DNA from: Candidatus Stahliibacteriota bacterium CG08_land_8_20_14_0_20_40_26
Lineage (GTDB): Bacteria > Hydrothermota > UBA3073
Assembly (NCBI GenBank): GCA_002774315.1
Contig: PEYP01000060.1
Span: forward strand, 1-21,736
Direction: 5' to 3'
DNA length: 21,736 nucleotides
Position 1 is the first letter of the stretch, and each line of letters begins with the position of its first letter. The position numbers were made by a program, and so were the translations under genes. Positions 13,124 to 20,907 of this stretch are shown here, piece by piece. The notes beneath the pieces are model-generated. The model searched no databases. It saw only the letters and a list, made by a program, of their open reading frames with translations, and was not told the DNA's origin.

Positions 13124-14569
13124 TCAAAAGTCGTTTTGCATCTTTTCTGGATCTCTAAATAAGTATTCTTTTTCCCAAGTCTCTTTTGTGAGTTTCTCTA
13201 TCTTTTTCCCATATGTAGAAAGTCCCCTTACATACTCTTTGTCTTTCAGTGCTTCCTCTCCTGAGGGGTCGTTTGGCTTGGCATTCGTCTCAGTAAGAAT
13301 TTTGTGCATTACATCATAGTGGTCTCTTATAGGACACTGCCTCAACCAATTTCCTACCTCATTCCTGGGTCTCTCATATCCGTACTCGCTTTGCCATTTC
13401 CTTATCTTCTTAAAAAGTTCTGACTGCATAGCATCAGAGAGGTTCTTGCCATTTTTGTATAGTTCAATTACATTATCAAGATAGTACGGGACGAATACAC
13501 ATGGGCATATATTACCATCCCAATCTATATAGAAGTATCCTCCACCTCTTGCAGCAGATATACAACCGTCTGATGCAGTGCCTGAGTTCCAGAAGTCCAC
13601 AAGAAATACATCCTTTTCTTTAACTAATTTCCACTCTTTATGAAGGAGTTTCACTCTATCTTCTGGCGAAGGAAGTAATTCCAGTGTATACCTTCTTCCT
13701 ATAGGCATATAATGAAAATACCATCCGTATATAGCACCCTGTTCATTAAGATAGAAATCAATAAATTTATCAGTCATAATAAGGCCCAGGTTATCCTTTG
13801 TAACTGTAACTGATATACCAAATGGGACACCAACATTCCTTAAATTCTTCATTGCAGTGAGTATTTTTTCGTAAACACCTTCACCTCTTCTTGCGTCTGT
13901 CTCTTCCTTGAAACCTTCTACAGAAACTGCAGGCGTTATATTACCTACAGATGCAAGAGATTCCGCCATTTTCTCATCTATAAAAGTACCGTTTGTATAC
14001 ATCAGGAAAAAGCAATCATCATGCGTCTTTGCAATATCCAATATGGTTTTGCCTTTATCTCTGTACATAAGAGGTTCTCCACCGGATATCACAAAGAAGT
14101 TTGCCCCCCATAATTTTTTCGCATCTCTTATGATGCCATCAAATACATCATAGGGCAGTTTTCTTGGAGTAGCGTCCGCATTTGCGTAACACCCTTTACA
14201 CCTTAAATTGCAAGACTTAATAGGAGATATCGTGATAAACATAGGGGGTTTGAATCCATGCTTTTCTATAAATTTGCGCCTCTTATAAAAACCACCAAAA
14301 AACACATTACCAAGGAAAACCTGTATAATTCCTCTTGCAGTTTGATTCGATACAAGACCCCTATCAAAAGCCCTTTTTATAGAATGTAGAAGCGCTTTGC
14401 CAAGAAGGCACTTGTCCTCTTGAACCTTGAGGGGTCTATCATCAGGATTCTTCTCTATAAGGTCTTCGTAGATACGCCTCTCGATACTATTCAAGAGAAA
14501 TTTTCTTGCGTATCGGTTGGTTATTGCTACCTCCCCGAGCTTAAGAAGGGCATTCACGCCTCTTGTCAT
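13124..14569 (-). CDS. Radical SAM protein with SPASM/twitch-like C-terminal cysteines
   Basis: Predicted radical S-adenosylmethionine enzyme of unknown substrate. The 481-aa product has an unusual N-terminal region of about 110 residues, helical and rich in basic residues. The radical SAM core then begins: CNLRCKGC supplies the [4Fe-4S] ligands C120, C124 and C127, and ISGGEP at 161-166 binds SAM. The core also includes NGTFID and VSVEGFKEETDARRG. An auxiliary cluster region is suggested by DGCISAARGGG, DWDGNICPCVFVP and WLRQCPIRD near the C-terminus, a SPASM-like spacing. Such enzymes modify peptides or proteins, or build cofactors. It overlaps the aminotransferase gene by 4 nt (14566-14569) and is translationally coupled to it, which suggests a joint pathway. 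No precursor-peptide gene was found near it. Confidence 0.88.
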   Translation of the reverse strand: MTRGVNALLKLGEVAITNRYARKFLLNSIERRIYEDLIEKNPDDRPLKVQEDKCLLGKALLHSIKRAFDRGLVSNQTARGIIQVFLGNVFFGGFYKRRKFIEKHGFKPPMFITISPIKSCNLRCKGCYANADATPRKLPYDVFDGIIRDAKKLWGANFFVISGGEPLMYRDKGKTILDIAKTHDDCFFLMYTNGTFIDEKMAESLASVGNITPAVSVEGFKEETDARRGEGVYEKILTAMKNLRNVGVPFGISVTVTKDNLGLIMTDKFIDFYLNEQGAIYGWYFHYMPIGRRYTLELLPSPEDRVKLLHKEWKLVKEKDVFLVDFWNSGTASDGCISAARGGGYFYIDWDGNICPCVFVPYYLDNVIELYKNGKNLSDAMQSELFKKIRKWQSEYGYERPRNEVGNWLRQCPIRDHYDVMHKILTETNAKPNDPSGEEALKDKEYVRGLSTYGKKIEKLTKETWEKEYLFRDPEKMQNDF

Positions 14570-15768
14570 AATACCTCCTTTGCTTCTTCCTCAATAACCT
14601 TGGCGAGTCGTTTTATACCTTCATCTATCTTCTCTAAAGTGGGATAGGAAAAATTCAATCTCATCGTATTTTTACAATTACCGTCATAATGGAACGCAGA
14701 ACCAACAACATAAGCTACATTACTTGCAAGCGCCCTTTCAAACATCCTGTTTGCATCCATTCCCTCAGGAAGTGTAAGCCACAGGAAGAGACCTCCGTCT
14801 GGCCTCGTCCAAGATAGTCCCTCCATTTTTGGCATATAATTATCAAGGGCTGAGAGCATTCTATCTCTTTTCTCTTTATACACAGAGACCAATTTTTTTA
14901 TGTGTCTATCAAGTTTGTCCTGTTTAATTATCTCTCTTACAATCGCTTGATTGAAGGGGGACGTGCAGAGGTCTGTCCCCTGTTTAGCTACAACCAGTTT
15001 ATCTATAATATCTGGAGGAGCAACAATATATCCAAGCCTGAAGCCCGGACAGAGAATCTTGGAGAAGGTAAAAAGAGTGATAACCCTTTCCATCCCACCA
15101 TCAAGGTGAAAAAAGTTGGGACAGGGTTCCCCCGAGTATCTGAGTGGTCTGTATGGGGTATCTGATAAAATCAAGAGGTCATATTTAGACGCAAGTTCCA
15201 GCACCCTTTTTCTCCTATCCGTGGGCATTGTTACACCCTTCGGATTTTGAAAATCGGGAACTATATAGATGAATTTTGGAAGATTTCTATCTCTTGACAG
15301 TTTCTGAAGTGTGCCTTCCAGTACATCCACTTTCATCCCCTCGTCATCCAAGGGTATACCGATGAATTTTGCATCGTAAGAATTGAATGCTTGAAGTCCA
15401 CCCAAATATGTTGGATAACCAACTATAACAGTATCTCCCGGATCTATAAATATCTTGCTCACAAGGTCCAGCCCCTGCTGTGATGCCGTGGTTATAAGGA
15501 TATTATCTATGTCAACCTTATCCCATTCCGCCAATTTCTCCCTTAATTCAGTATCACCCTCCGTGGGGCCGTACTGAAGAGCCCGCTCTCCTTCTTTTTC
15601 CATTACTTCAGATGTAACCTCTGCAATTAACTTTGATGGGAATAGTGTTGGGTCTGGCATTCCACCGGCAAAGGATATTATCTCCGGTTTTGCAACCAGT
15701 TTCAGCAATTCCCTTATCTCGGAGCGTTTCATCGCCTTTGCCACTGTAGAAAGTTTATCCTCAAGCAT
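14566..15768 (-). CDS. PLP-dependent aminotransferase (class I, LysN/Aro8-like)
   Basis: Fold-type I aminotransferase, probably acting on 2-aminoadipate, aromatic or branched amino acids. The 400-aa product shows IISFAGGMPDPTLFP near residues 30-44, LQYGPTEGDTELRE (65-77), the pyridine-ring segment YIVPDFQNPKG (168-178), the Asp/Tyr pair in SDTPYRPL, and the Schiff-base lysine K237 in TFSKILCPGFRLGY. No GntR-type DNA-binding domain is fused to it. ATG 15768 follows GGGGGTGAT. It is first in a leftward operon with the radical SAM gene. Aromatic specificity would fit the IorAB genes elsewhere in the window, which use aryl-pyruvates, but this is only inference. Confidence 0.9.
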   Translation of the reverse strand: MLEDKLSTVAKAMKRSEIRELLKLVAKPEIISFAGGMPDPTLFPSKLIAEVTSEVMEKEGERALQYGPTEGDTELREKLAEWDKVDIDNILITTASQQGLDLVSKIFIDPGDTVIVGYPTYLGGLQAFNSYDAKFIGIPLDDEGMKVDVLEGTLQKLSRDRNLPKFIYIVPDFQNPKGVTMPTDRRKRVLELASKYDLLILSDTPYRPLRYSGEPCPNFFHLDGGMERVITLFTFSKILCPGFRLGYIVAPPDIIDKLVVAKQGTDLCTSPFNQAIVREIIKQDKLDRHIKKLVSVYKEKRDRMLSALDNYMPKMEGLSWTRPDGGLFLWLTLPEGMDANRMFERALASNVAYVVGSAFHYDGNCKNTMRLNFSYPTLEKIDEGIKRLAKVIEEEAKEVL

Positions 15769-15807
15769 ATCACCCCCATCAATAAAATGTAAATATTAAA
15801 AATCAAA

Positions 15808-15828
15808 CCTACCTGCCGGTAGGCAGGT
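15808..15828. repeat. Short palindromic repeat, family copy 6
   Basis: ACCTGCC-GGTA-GGCAGGT (15811-15828) is a perfect 7-bp stem with a 4-nt loop. An overlapping alternative CCTACC-TGCC-GGTAGG (15808-15823) is also perfect. It is the first of three different hairpins in the 215-bp spacer upstream of the aminotransferase. Confidence 0.65.
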
Positions 15829-15843
15829 ATCAAAGTCATTATC

Positions 15844-15870
15844 TCCCACTGTAACGCCGCTGTAGTGGGA
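15844..15870. repeat. Inverted repeat TCCCACT-13-AGTGGGA
   Basis: A perfect 7-bp inverted repeat encloses GTAACGCCGCTGT. It does not belong to the CCTGCC palindrome family. It lies between the outer-membrane-type protein gene and the aminotransferase, both on the minus strand, and has no T-tract on the transcribed side. Confidence 0.5.
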
Positions 15871-15895
15871 CATATCAAAATGAAAATTTATGGCC

Positions 15896-15914
15896 ACACC
15901 CTGCCTTGCGGTGT
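15896..15914. repeat. Inverted repeat ACACC-9-GGTGT
   Basis: Third hairpin of this spacer: ACACC and GGTGT around CTGCCTTGC. Nothing marks it as a terminator. The rest of the spacer (15920-15983) holds degenerate words such as CACCGATCACCGATTACTGATTACTG, and no ORF. Confidence 0.4.
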
Positions 15915-15983
15915 TATTGCTAAATATAACTCGTTCTCTCTTACACAATATCAGCCACCGATCACCGATTACTGATTACTGCC

Positions 15984-16847
15984 TTATCTAATCCCGATCC
16001 CAATTCCCAATCCGATAGCATTCATCTCCCCTATATTATAACTTACATCTACATCAAAGAGTAGAAAGTCTATGCCAAGTCCCACGACTCCCCTGAATGT
16101 ATTGGCCCCCTTTATAGTCTTATCTATGTTTATGCCCTCATAGTCATATTTAAAGTTGGCACTCGTATTCTCTACACCTACTCCGACAAATGGAGAGAAA
16201 GATAACGGCAACAGGGGAGGAGAAATGCCCAGTTTTGCAAGAACCGCACCATTTATATTGTTTGTTTTTGTTATATCTCCAAATTGGAAATACTGGTAAC
16301 CAATACCTGCGATAAAGTTCAAAGAGAACATCAGGACTGGTAGATAATCATCAGTGGCATATTTCAGACCAGCACCAAAAATTTGTCCTGATGTCCCCTT
16401 CAGTTGGAATGGAACCCATCTCACACTCACATTCAAACCCTTACTAAGACCAATGTTTACCTGAGGAACAGCAAAAGGTATACCTGAAAGATCAAGTCCC
16501 TTAAGCCTCATGGGGTCTCCCTGAACCGGATTAGAGCCACCAAATATCGTGTTACCTGTGAATAAGGTATCGAGCGTATCACCAAGAGAAATTTCGTATG
16601 TAGCAGTCTTTGCTTTCTCTGGTATAGAAATCCACGATAGTTTCACATCTAAATCAAACCCCAAGCATCCATGATGTTTCCTGTCAATAAAATCCGTTCC
16701 CATTGCAGTTCCGAACGCGGTAACCATTGGTTTGCTATACTCGGTAAGTATCTCCTCTGCTGTCTCTTTTATGAGTTCCTCAGGGGTATCGCAAAAGAGA
16801 GGAATGGCAAAAACGAGTATAGACCCAACGAATGCAAACTTTCTCAT
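15984..16847 (-). CDS. Secreted, probable outer-membrane beta-barrel protein (DUF6588-like)
   Basis: Exact family not certain. The 287-aa product starts with a signal peptide (MRKFAFVGSILVFAIPLFC, cleavage expected around residues 19-21). The rest consists of alternating hydrophobic and polar strands rich in glycine and aromatic residues, ending in DVDVSYNIGEMNAIGLGIG, as in small outer-membrane barrels. The central part, IPFAVPQVNIGLSKGLNVSV followed by RWVP and a GAGLKY strand, resembles the DUF6588 group as I remember it. The start at 16847 has a strong ribosome binding site (AGGAGGG) and directly precedes the signal peptide; a longer frame at 16871 would start inside the promoter. Two tandem promoters lie upstream. 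Confidence 0.75.
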   Translation of the reverse strand: MRKFAFVGSILVFAIPLFCDTPEELIKETAEEILTEYSKPMVTAFGTAMGTDFIDRKHHGCLGFDLDVKLSWISIPEKAKTATYEISLGDTLDTLFTGNTIFGGSNPVQGDPMRLKGLDLSGIPFAVPQVNIGLSKGLNVSVRWVPFQLKGTSGQIFGAGLKYATDDYLPVLMFSLNFIAGIGYQYFQFGDITKTNNINGAVLAKLGISPPLLPLSFSPFVGVGVENTSANFKYDYEGINIDKTIKGANTFRGVVGLGIDFLLFDVDVSYNIGEMNAIGLGIGIGIR

Positions 16848-16857
16848 ATACCCTCCT

Positions 16858-16877
16858 GGTATAATGTTCATTATACC
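16858..16877. promoter_or_regulatory. Inverted repeat GGTATAAT-4-ATTATACC over the proximal promoter
   Basis: A perfect 8-bp inverted repeat covers the -10 of the proximal promoter of the outer-membrane-type gene and its predicted transcription start. It ends just before the ribosome binding site. It could be an operator, or an mRNA hairpin next to the SD when read from the distal promoter. Confidence 0.5.
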
Positions 16878-16900
16878 TGATTACACAGATTAAAAGTCAA
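16870..16900 (-). promoter_or_regulatory. Proximal promoter of the outer-membrane-type gene
   Basis: On the minus strand TTGACT (16900-16895) and TATAAT (16875-16870) are separated by 19 nt, two more than the other promoters here and so presumably weaker. The predicted start near 16863 gives a leader of about 16 nt with the SD AGGAGG (16857-16852). Confidence 0.55.
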
Positions 16901-16942
16901 TCTTTTTACCTGGCAACTCTTATCCTTCCTATAGCGGGGATT

Positions 16943-16971
16943 ATTATAACACGAAAATAATAAAAAGTCAA
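16943..16971 (-). promoter_or_regulatory. Distal promoter of the outer-membrane-type gene
   Basis: TTGACT (16971-16966), 17 nt, TATAAT (16948-16943), with TGT before the -10. Transcription would start near 16936 and give a leader of about 90 nt that runs through the proximal promoter and its inverted repeat. It is the back-to-back partner of the argS promoter. Confidence 0.75.
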
Positions 16972-16982
16972 GGGAAAAAATA

Positions 16983-17030
16983 AACACGAATTCTACACGA
17001 ATTAATCAAATAACACGAATTCCTCGTAAT
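16983..17030. repeat. CACGAATT repeat in the divergent argS promoter region
   Basis: Three CACGAATT units occur at irregular spacing between the divergent promoters of argS and the outer-membrane-type gene. They belong to the same word family as the spacer at 70-160. No ORF is present. Confidence 0.5.
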
Positions 17031-17036
17031 TTTCCC

Positions 17037-17065
17037 TTGACAAATCCAGCAAGTTATGTTATACT
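17037..17065 (+). promoter_or_regulatory. argS promoter, predicted leaderless
   Basis: TTGACA (17037-17042), 17 nt, TATACT (17060-17065), with TGT before the -10. Seven nt separate the -10 from ATG 17073, which puts the predicted +1 at 17072-17073. No Shine-Dalgarno sequence is present. Confidence 0.75.
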
Positions 17066-17072
17066 AATACAT

Positions 17073-18623
17073 ATGAGAATAAAGGATACAATACAAGAAT
17101 GGTTGAAGGAGTGCACGAGATTGCCTGTGGAAATCACGGCAACAAGAAACCCGGCATTTGGCGATTATACGACAAACATTGCTTTTTCTATCGAAGGAGA
17201 GCCAAAAGAGAATGCCCACAATATATTGAGCAATGTAAAAAAGAAACTGGATATAATCGAGAAGGCAGAAACAAAGAATGGTTTTATAAATATCTTTCTC
17301 TCTAAGTCGGCTCTTTTCGGGGCAATAGATATGGTAAGAAAAGAAGGCAGCCTCTATGGTTCGTATAATAAGGGAGAGGGAAAGAGAATACTGTTAGAAT
17401 TTGTAAGTGCAAATCCAACAGGTCCACTCGAGGTACCAAATGGCAGAGCAGCAAGTATCGGCGATTGTCTTTACCGTGTACTTTCCTTTATGGGATACTC
17501 TGTAGACAAGGAGTACTATATAGATGATTGTGGTAGACAGATAAAACTACTCGCAAAATCTATCAATGCACGAATGATAGGAGATAATGTGCCGGAAGGA
17601 GGATATAAGGGCGAATATATTAGCGAACTTGCCGACAGAGCACGTGTTATGAAACCACAGAACTTTGAAGAATTTGCAGTCTCAACGATTCTTTCCTTGC
17701 AGAAAAAAACACTTACAGACTTTGGTGTGGAGTTTACTAACTGGGTTAGAGAAAGTGAAATAAGGAAAGTATGCCCTGACATAATTGAAAAACTCAAGAG
17801 TAAGGGATTAATATATAAAAAAGACAATGCAGTATGGGTTAAAACATCATCCTTCAGAGACGAGAAGGACAGAGTATTAATAAAAAGCGATGGAGAGTAT
17901 ACCTATCTCACGCCGGATATAGCATATCATGTAAATAAATTTGAGAGAGGATATGATACATTGATTGACATTCTCGGACCGGACCACCTGGGACATATTC
18001 CTCCTTTGAAGGGTGCATTGGAAGCACTAAATTATCCATCAGGCAATCTCGTCTTTCTAATATCACAGTGGGTAACTATTCTTGAAGACGGAAAAAAGAA
18101 GAGAATGTCTAAACGGGAAGGTAAATTCATAACATTGGATGAGATAATATCAACTATAGGCAAGGATGTAGCCAAATTCATTTTTTTAACAAGAAAAAGG
18201 GACAGTCACCTTGTATTTGATATAGATGCTGCAAAGAGGGAATCAAAAGAAAACCCCGTCTATTATATTCAGTACGCATACGCCAGAATGTCTAGTATAG
18301 AAAGAGTTGCAAAAGAGAGAGGTATTGGTATAAATGACTCAAAAGTCAAGTTGCTTGGCAATAAAGAAGAAATGGACCTTTTAAGAAAACTAATGCATTT
18401 TCCGGAGATTGTGGAAGAGGTCGAAAGGACATTTGAACCTAACTATATTGCAACCTATCTCACTGAACTTGCGTCCTTGTTTCATACATTTTACGAAAGA
18501 CACCGTGTAGTGAGCAATGATGGAGACCTATCAGAAGCAAGACTTACACTTACCTCCGCTATAAAACAGATTCTTGGTAATGGTCTTTCACTCCTTGGTA
18601 TTATTGCGCCCGAGAAGATGTAG
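17073..18623 (+). CDS. argS: Arginyl-tRNA synthetase
   Basis: Charges tRNA-Arg with arginine. The 516-aa product has a short N-terminal Add-1-type tRNA-binding domain (about 1-80), the class I catalytic core, KMSKS-type KRMSKREG near 343-350 and a C-terminal DALR anticodon-binding domain (PVYYIQYAYARMSS onward) ending in GIIAPEKM. FVSANPTGPL leads into the ATP signature. That signature, usually HVGH or HIGH followed by GRG, reads EVPNGRAAS (120-128) and lacks both histidines. Other ArgRS hallmarks (EYYIDDCGRQI, DILGPDHLGH) are intact. It is shorter than the usual 550-580. The start at 17073 follows the promoter by 7 nt; an in-frame TTG at 17037 is the -35 box itself. Confidence 0.94.
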   Translation: MRIKDTIQEWLKECTRLPVEITATRNPAFGDYTTNIAFSIEGEPKENAHNILSNVKKKLDIIEKAETKNGFINIFLSKSALFGAIDMVRKEGSLYGSYNKGEGKRILLEFVSANPTGPLEVPNGRAASIGDCLYRVLSFMGYSVDKEYYIDDCGRQIKLLAKSINARMIGDNVPEGGYKGEYISELADRARVMKPQNFEEFAVSTILSLQKKTLTDFGVEFTNWVRESEIRKVCPDIIEKLKSKGLIYKKDNAVWVKTSSFRDEKDRVLIKSDGEYTYLTPDIAYHVNKFERGYDTLIDILGPDHLGHIPPLKGALEALNYPSGNLVFLISQWVTILEDGKKKRMSKREGKFITLDEIISTIGKDVAKFIFLTRKRDSHLVFDIDAAKRESKENPVYYIQYAYARMSSIERVAKERGIGINDSKVKLLGNKEEMDLLRKLMHFPEIVEEVERTFEPNYIATYLTELASLFHTFYERHRVVSNDGDLSEARLTLTSAIKQILGNGLSLLGIIAPEKM

Positions 18624-18810
18624 ACACCTCTGGTGAAGAGAGATGAGGGAAGAGGGATGAGAGATGTGGTGATGAGGTAATGGTAGGAGTGACCTTCTCA
18701 GATTGTGAAATAAATCAGTGTTATCTATGTTTTTATCTGTGTAATCTGTGTTATGGCATTTGGATTTTTGTTGGAAATTGGAAATTAGGATTTTGGAATT
18801 CTGTGCTGTC
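18624..18810. repeat. Spacer argS-yajC: purine-rich and CTGTGTAATC-type degenerate repeats
   Basis: The 229-bp gap begins with purine-rich words (GAGATGAGGGAAGAGGGATG), followed by TCTATGTTTTTATCTGTGTAATCTGTG and then ATTTTTGTTGGAAATTGGAAATTAGGATTTT. The CTGTGTAATC word recurs at 16880 (inverted), 21596 and 21687. A 10-bp palindrome GGGAATTCCC lies at 18811-18820. No clear promoter with both hexamers was found, so yajC-fmt may be transcribed with argS. Confidence 0.45.
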
Positions 18811-18852
18811 GGGAATTCCCTTTCATTTTTGATATTATACCAGGAGGGTTAT

Positions 18853-19155
18853 ATGCTATATGCAATGGCACAACAACCGTCAACAGCACAGGGAGGAGGA
18901 TCGGCGTTTATATCCCTCGTACCTATCATCCTCATATTTGTTATATTTTATCTTCTCCTCATACTGCCTCAGCAGAGAAAACAAAAGGAGCATCAGAAAC
19001 TCTTGAGCTCTCTAAAGAGAGGGGATAAGGTTATAACCACGGGAGGGATTCACGGACTGATTACAAGGGTCAATGATAATACGGTTACGATTAAGGCGTC
19101 TGAAAAGTGTGAAATTACTGTGGACAAATCAGCTGTATCAAGAATAAAAGGCTAA
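18853..19155 (+). CDS. yajC: Preprotein translocase subunit YajC
   Basis: YajC is a small inner-membrane protein associated with SecDF and the Sec translocon. The 100-aa product has a short polar N-terminus, one membrane segment at about residues 18-38 (FISLVPIILIFVIFYLLLIL), the diagnostic PQQRKQKEHQKLL right behind it, and the cytoplasmic domain RGDKVITTGGIHGLITRVND. ATG 18853 follows the strong SD AGGAGGG; the longer frame from 18748 reads through spacer repeats and is not believable. secD and secF do not follow; instead fmt begins after 1 nt and is coupled. Confidence 0.94.
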   Translation: MLYAMAQQPSTAQGGGSAFISLVPIILIFVIFYLLLILPQQRKQKEHQKLLSSLKRGDKVITTGGIHGLITRVNDNTVTIKASEKCEITVDKSAVSRIKG

Positions 19156-19156
19156 T

Positions 19157-20047
19157 ATGAAGGTCGTTTTTTTCGGCACAGGAGGATTTGCCACTTACCC
19201 GCTCGTATGCCTTACTTCTTGCCATAATGCTGCACTAGTTATTACCTCTTGTGGCAAGATAGAATCTCCTGTGGCATCTTGTTGCAGAGAATTGGGGATT
19301 CCATTACTCGCTGTAGCCAATCCTAATGAGGATAACACGGCAAAAATTATAAGAAAACAATCACCAGATATTCTCGTTGTTATAGACTATGGTTATATTC
19401 TGAAAGATATAATACTTTCAATCCCTAGATCTGGTTCAATCAACCTTCATCCTTCTTTACTCCCCAAATACAGAGGAGCTTCCCCTATTCAAAGAACAAT
19501 CATGAACGGGGAAAAAGAAACAGGGGTCACCACTTTCTTCCTATCAAGATACATGGATAGAGGGGACATAATAATGAAGCAACCAGCGGTTGTAGGTAGG
19601 AATGAAAGTTACGGTGAATTAAAGATAAGATTAACAAGAATTGGCGCAGGGCTTCTTCTAAAAAGTATAGCACTCGTGGAAAAAGGCTTTAAAGGAATAC
19701 CTCAAGAGGGAGATGCTACCTATGCCCCAAAAATAAAGAAAGAAGAGAGAAAAATAAATTGGAATGAGAGCGCAGAAAAAATAAAAAACCTCATTCTGGC
19801 TTTATCTCCTACTCCGGGCGCATATACTACATTCAGAGGAAAGAGACTTATTATATTAAGGGGAAGAGCTCTTCCAGGAAGAGGAAAGAGACCCGGGGAA
19901 ATCATCAACAACGATGGACTCCTCGTTTCGACTGCTGATGGAATACTTCAAATTCTTGAACTGAGACCAGAGGGCAGAGTTACAATGTCTGCATACTCAT
20001 TTAAACTCGGGTATAAACCAAGACAGGATGAAATAATGGGAGGCTAA
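19157..20047 (+). CDS. fmt: Methionyl-tRNA formyltransferase
   Basis: Formylates initiator Met-tRNA using 10-formyl-tetrahydrofolate. The 296-aa product starts VVFFGTGGFATYPL and contains the catalytic block SINLHPSLLPKYRGASPIQ with Asn96 and His98. The acidic loop MDRGDII (133-139) follows. The C-terminal OB-like domain runs from INWNESAEKIKNLILALSP to the end. It is slightly short (usual 305-320) because of a trimmed C-terminal domain. It starts 1 nt after the yajC stop and is read from the same transcript. def (peptide deformylase), a frequent neighbour, is not in the window. Initiation with formyl-methionine also fits the leaderless mRNAs proposed here. Confidence 0.94.
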   Translation: MKVVFFGTGGFATYPLVCLTSCHNAALVITSCGKIESPVASCCRELGIPLLAVANPNEDNTAKIIRKQSPDILVVIDYGYILKDIILSIPRSGSINLHPSLLPKYRGASPIQRTIMNGEKETGVTTFFLSRYMDRGDIIMKQPAVVGRNESYGELKIRLTRIGAGLLLKSIALVEKGFKGIPQEGDATYAPKIKKEERKINWNESAEKIKNLILALSPTPGAYTTFRGKRLIILRGRALPGRGKRPGEIINNDGLLVSTADGILQILELRPEGRVTMSAYSFKLGYKPRQDEIMGG

Positions 20048-20064
20048 ATCTGAAAATTCAGATT
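20047..20064. terminator. Possible bidirectional hairpin between convergent fmt and DUF2520 gene
   Basis: AATCTGAA-AA-TTCAGATT is a perfect 8-bp inverted repeat that spans the 15-bp gap and overlaps the ends of both convergent stop codons. The stem is AT-rich and no T-tract follows on either strand, so termination would be weak. Confidence 0.35.
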
Positions 20065-20899
20065 ATTCACCGCCTAAAATCTCCATCAGAGAATCTGCAT
20101 CTTCCTTATTTATAACACCCAACTCTCTTTCTACATACACCGACAGTCTTGTCAGCAACCTGTATGTATCCACCGCTATTCTGGATACACCCTTCAGTGC
20201 TTCTATCTCCTTCTTTATAGTTCCCTTATCTATCCTCCTTACAGGTCCAGCGAAGGAAGTCATTACACCATCCTTATCAATATTTTTTAGTGTATCTCGG
20301 GCAAGGAGAATAGCCAGCCTTTTATCCAGACCTGCTCTTTCCAGAATAGACACCTCGAGCCCAATAAGACCCGTAAGGTGCGAAGAGGAGAATGACAACA
20401 CCGCATGATATAGTAACTTGTCCTCTCTGTTTATTAAGAAAGGAATACCCCCGATATCCTTCACTATGCGTATTCCTGTATCTGTATCACTTCCCTCTAT
20501 TGAAAAATATACTCCTTTAAGTGAGACGGGACAAAGCGAGGTAAATAGTTTAACAGGATGTATAGATAAATATCTACATCCCTCCGCAGAAGAGAGTATA
20601 TCAGACGAAAGGGCACCACTTGTATGAATAACAAGCGAACTATCTTTGAATCCTCCGAATCTTGCTATCTTCCGACATACCTCTTCTATTACATCGTCTG
20701 GAACGGTGAGAAAAACGATATCAGCCAGACCTGTTACCTCATAGGGTTTTATAGAGAAGTCCTTACAAACAGAGAAAAGAGGAGAATCTTTCTTACCTCT
20801 TGACGAGAGGCCGATAATTCTATACCCTGCACTACACAATGCAACTCCGATAGATGTTCCCACTCTTCCTATTCCCACTATGGCAACAGTCTCCTTCAT
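20063..20899 (-). CDS. Rossmann-fold oxidoreductase-like protein (DUF2520)
   Basis: Predicted NAD(P)-binding protein of the DUF2520/ProC-like family; the substrate is unknown. The 278-aa product opens with the dinucleotide motif GIGRVGTSIGVAL (8-20), followed by a basic residue at the end of beta-2 (GLSSRGKK) that favours NADP. VFLTVPDD comes next, then HTSGALSSDIL and the family marker SIHPVKLF. The C-terminal half (from about 165) is the helical dimerisation domain with LLYHAVLSFSSSHLTGLIGL. In many genomes such genes lie beside pantothenate genes (panB/panC), which are not seen here. ATG 20899 lies 8 nt behind a consensus -10 with no SD, so the mRNA is probably leaderless or nearly so. Confidence 0.85.
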   Translation of the reverse strand: MKETVAIVGIGRVGTSIGVALCSAGYRIIGLSSRGKKDSPLFSVCKDFSIKPYEVTGLADIVFLTVPDDVIEEVCRKIARFGGFKDSSLVIHTSGALSSDILSSAEGCRYLSIHPVKLFTSLCPVSLKGVYFSIEGSDTDTGIRIVKDIGGIPFLINREDKLLYHAVLSFSSSHLTGLIGLEVSILERAGLDKRLAILLARDTLKNIDKDGVMTSFAGPVRRIDKGTIKKEIEALKGVSRIAVDTYRLLTRLSVYVERELGVINKEDADSLMEILGGE

Positions 20900-20907
20900 A
20901 TGTTTTT

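Noticed and set aside
16901..16942. Riboswitch in the 90-nt leader of the outer-membrane-type gene
   Set aside because: No conserved riboswitch core or stable multi-stem fold could be seen.
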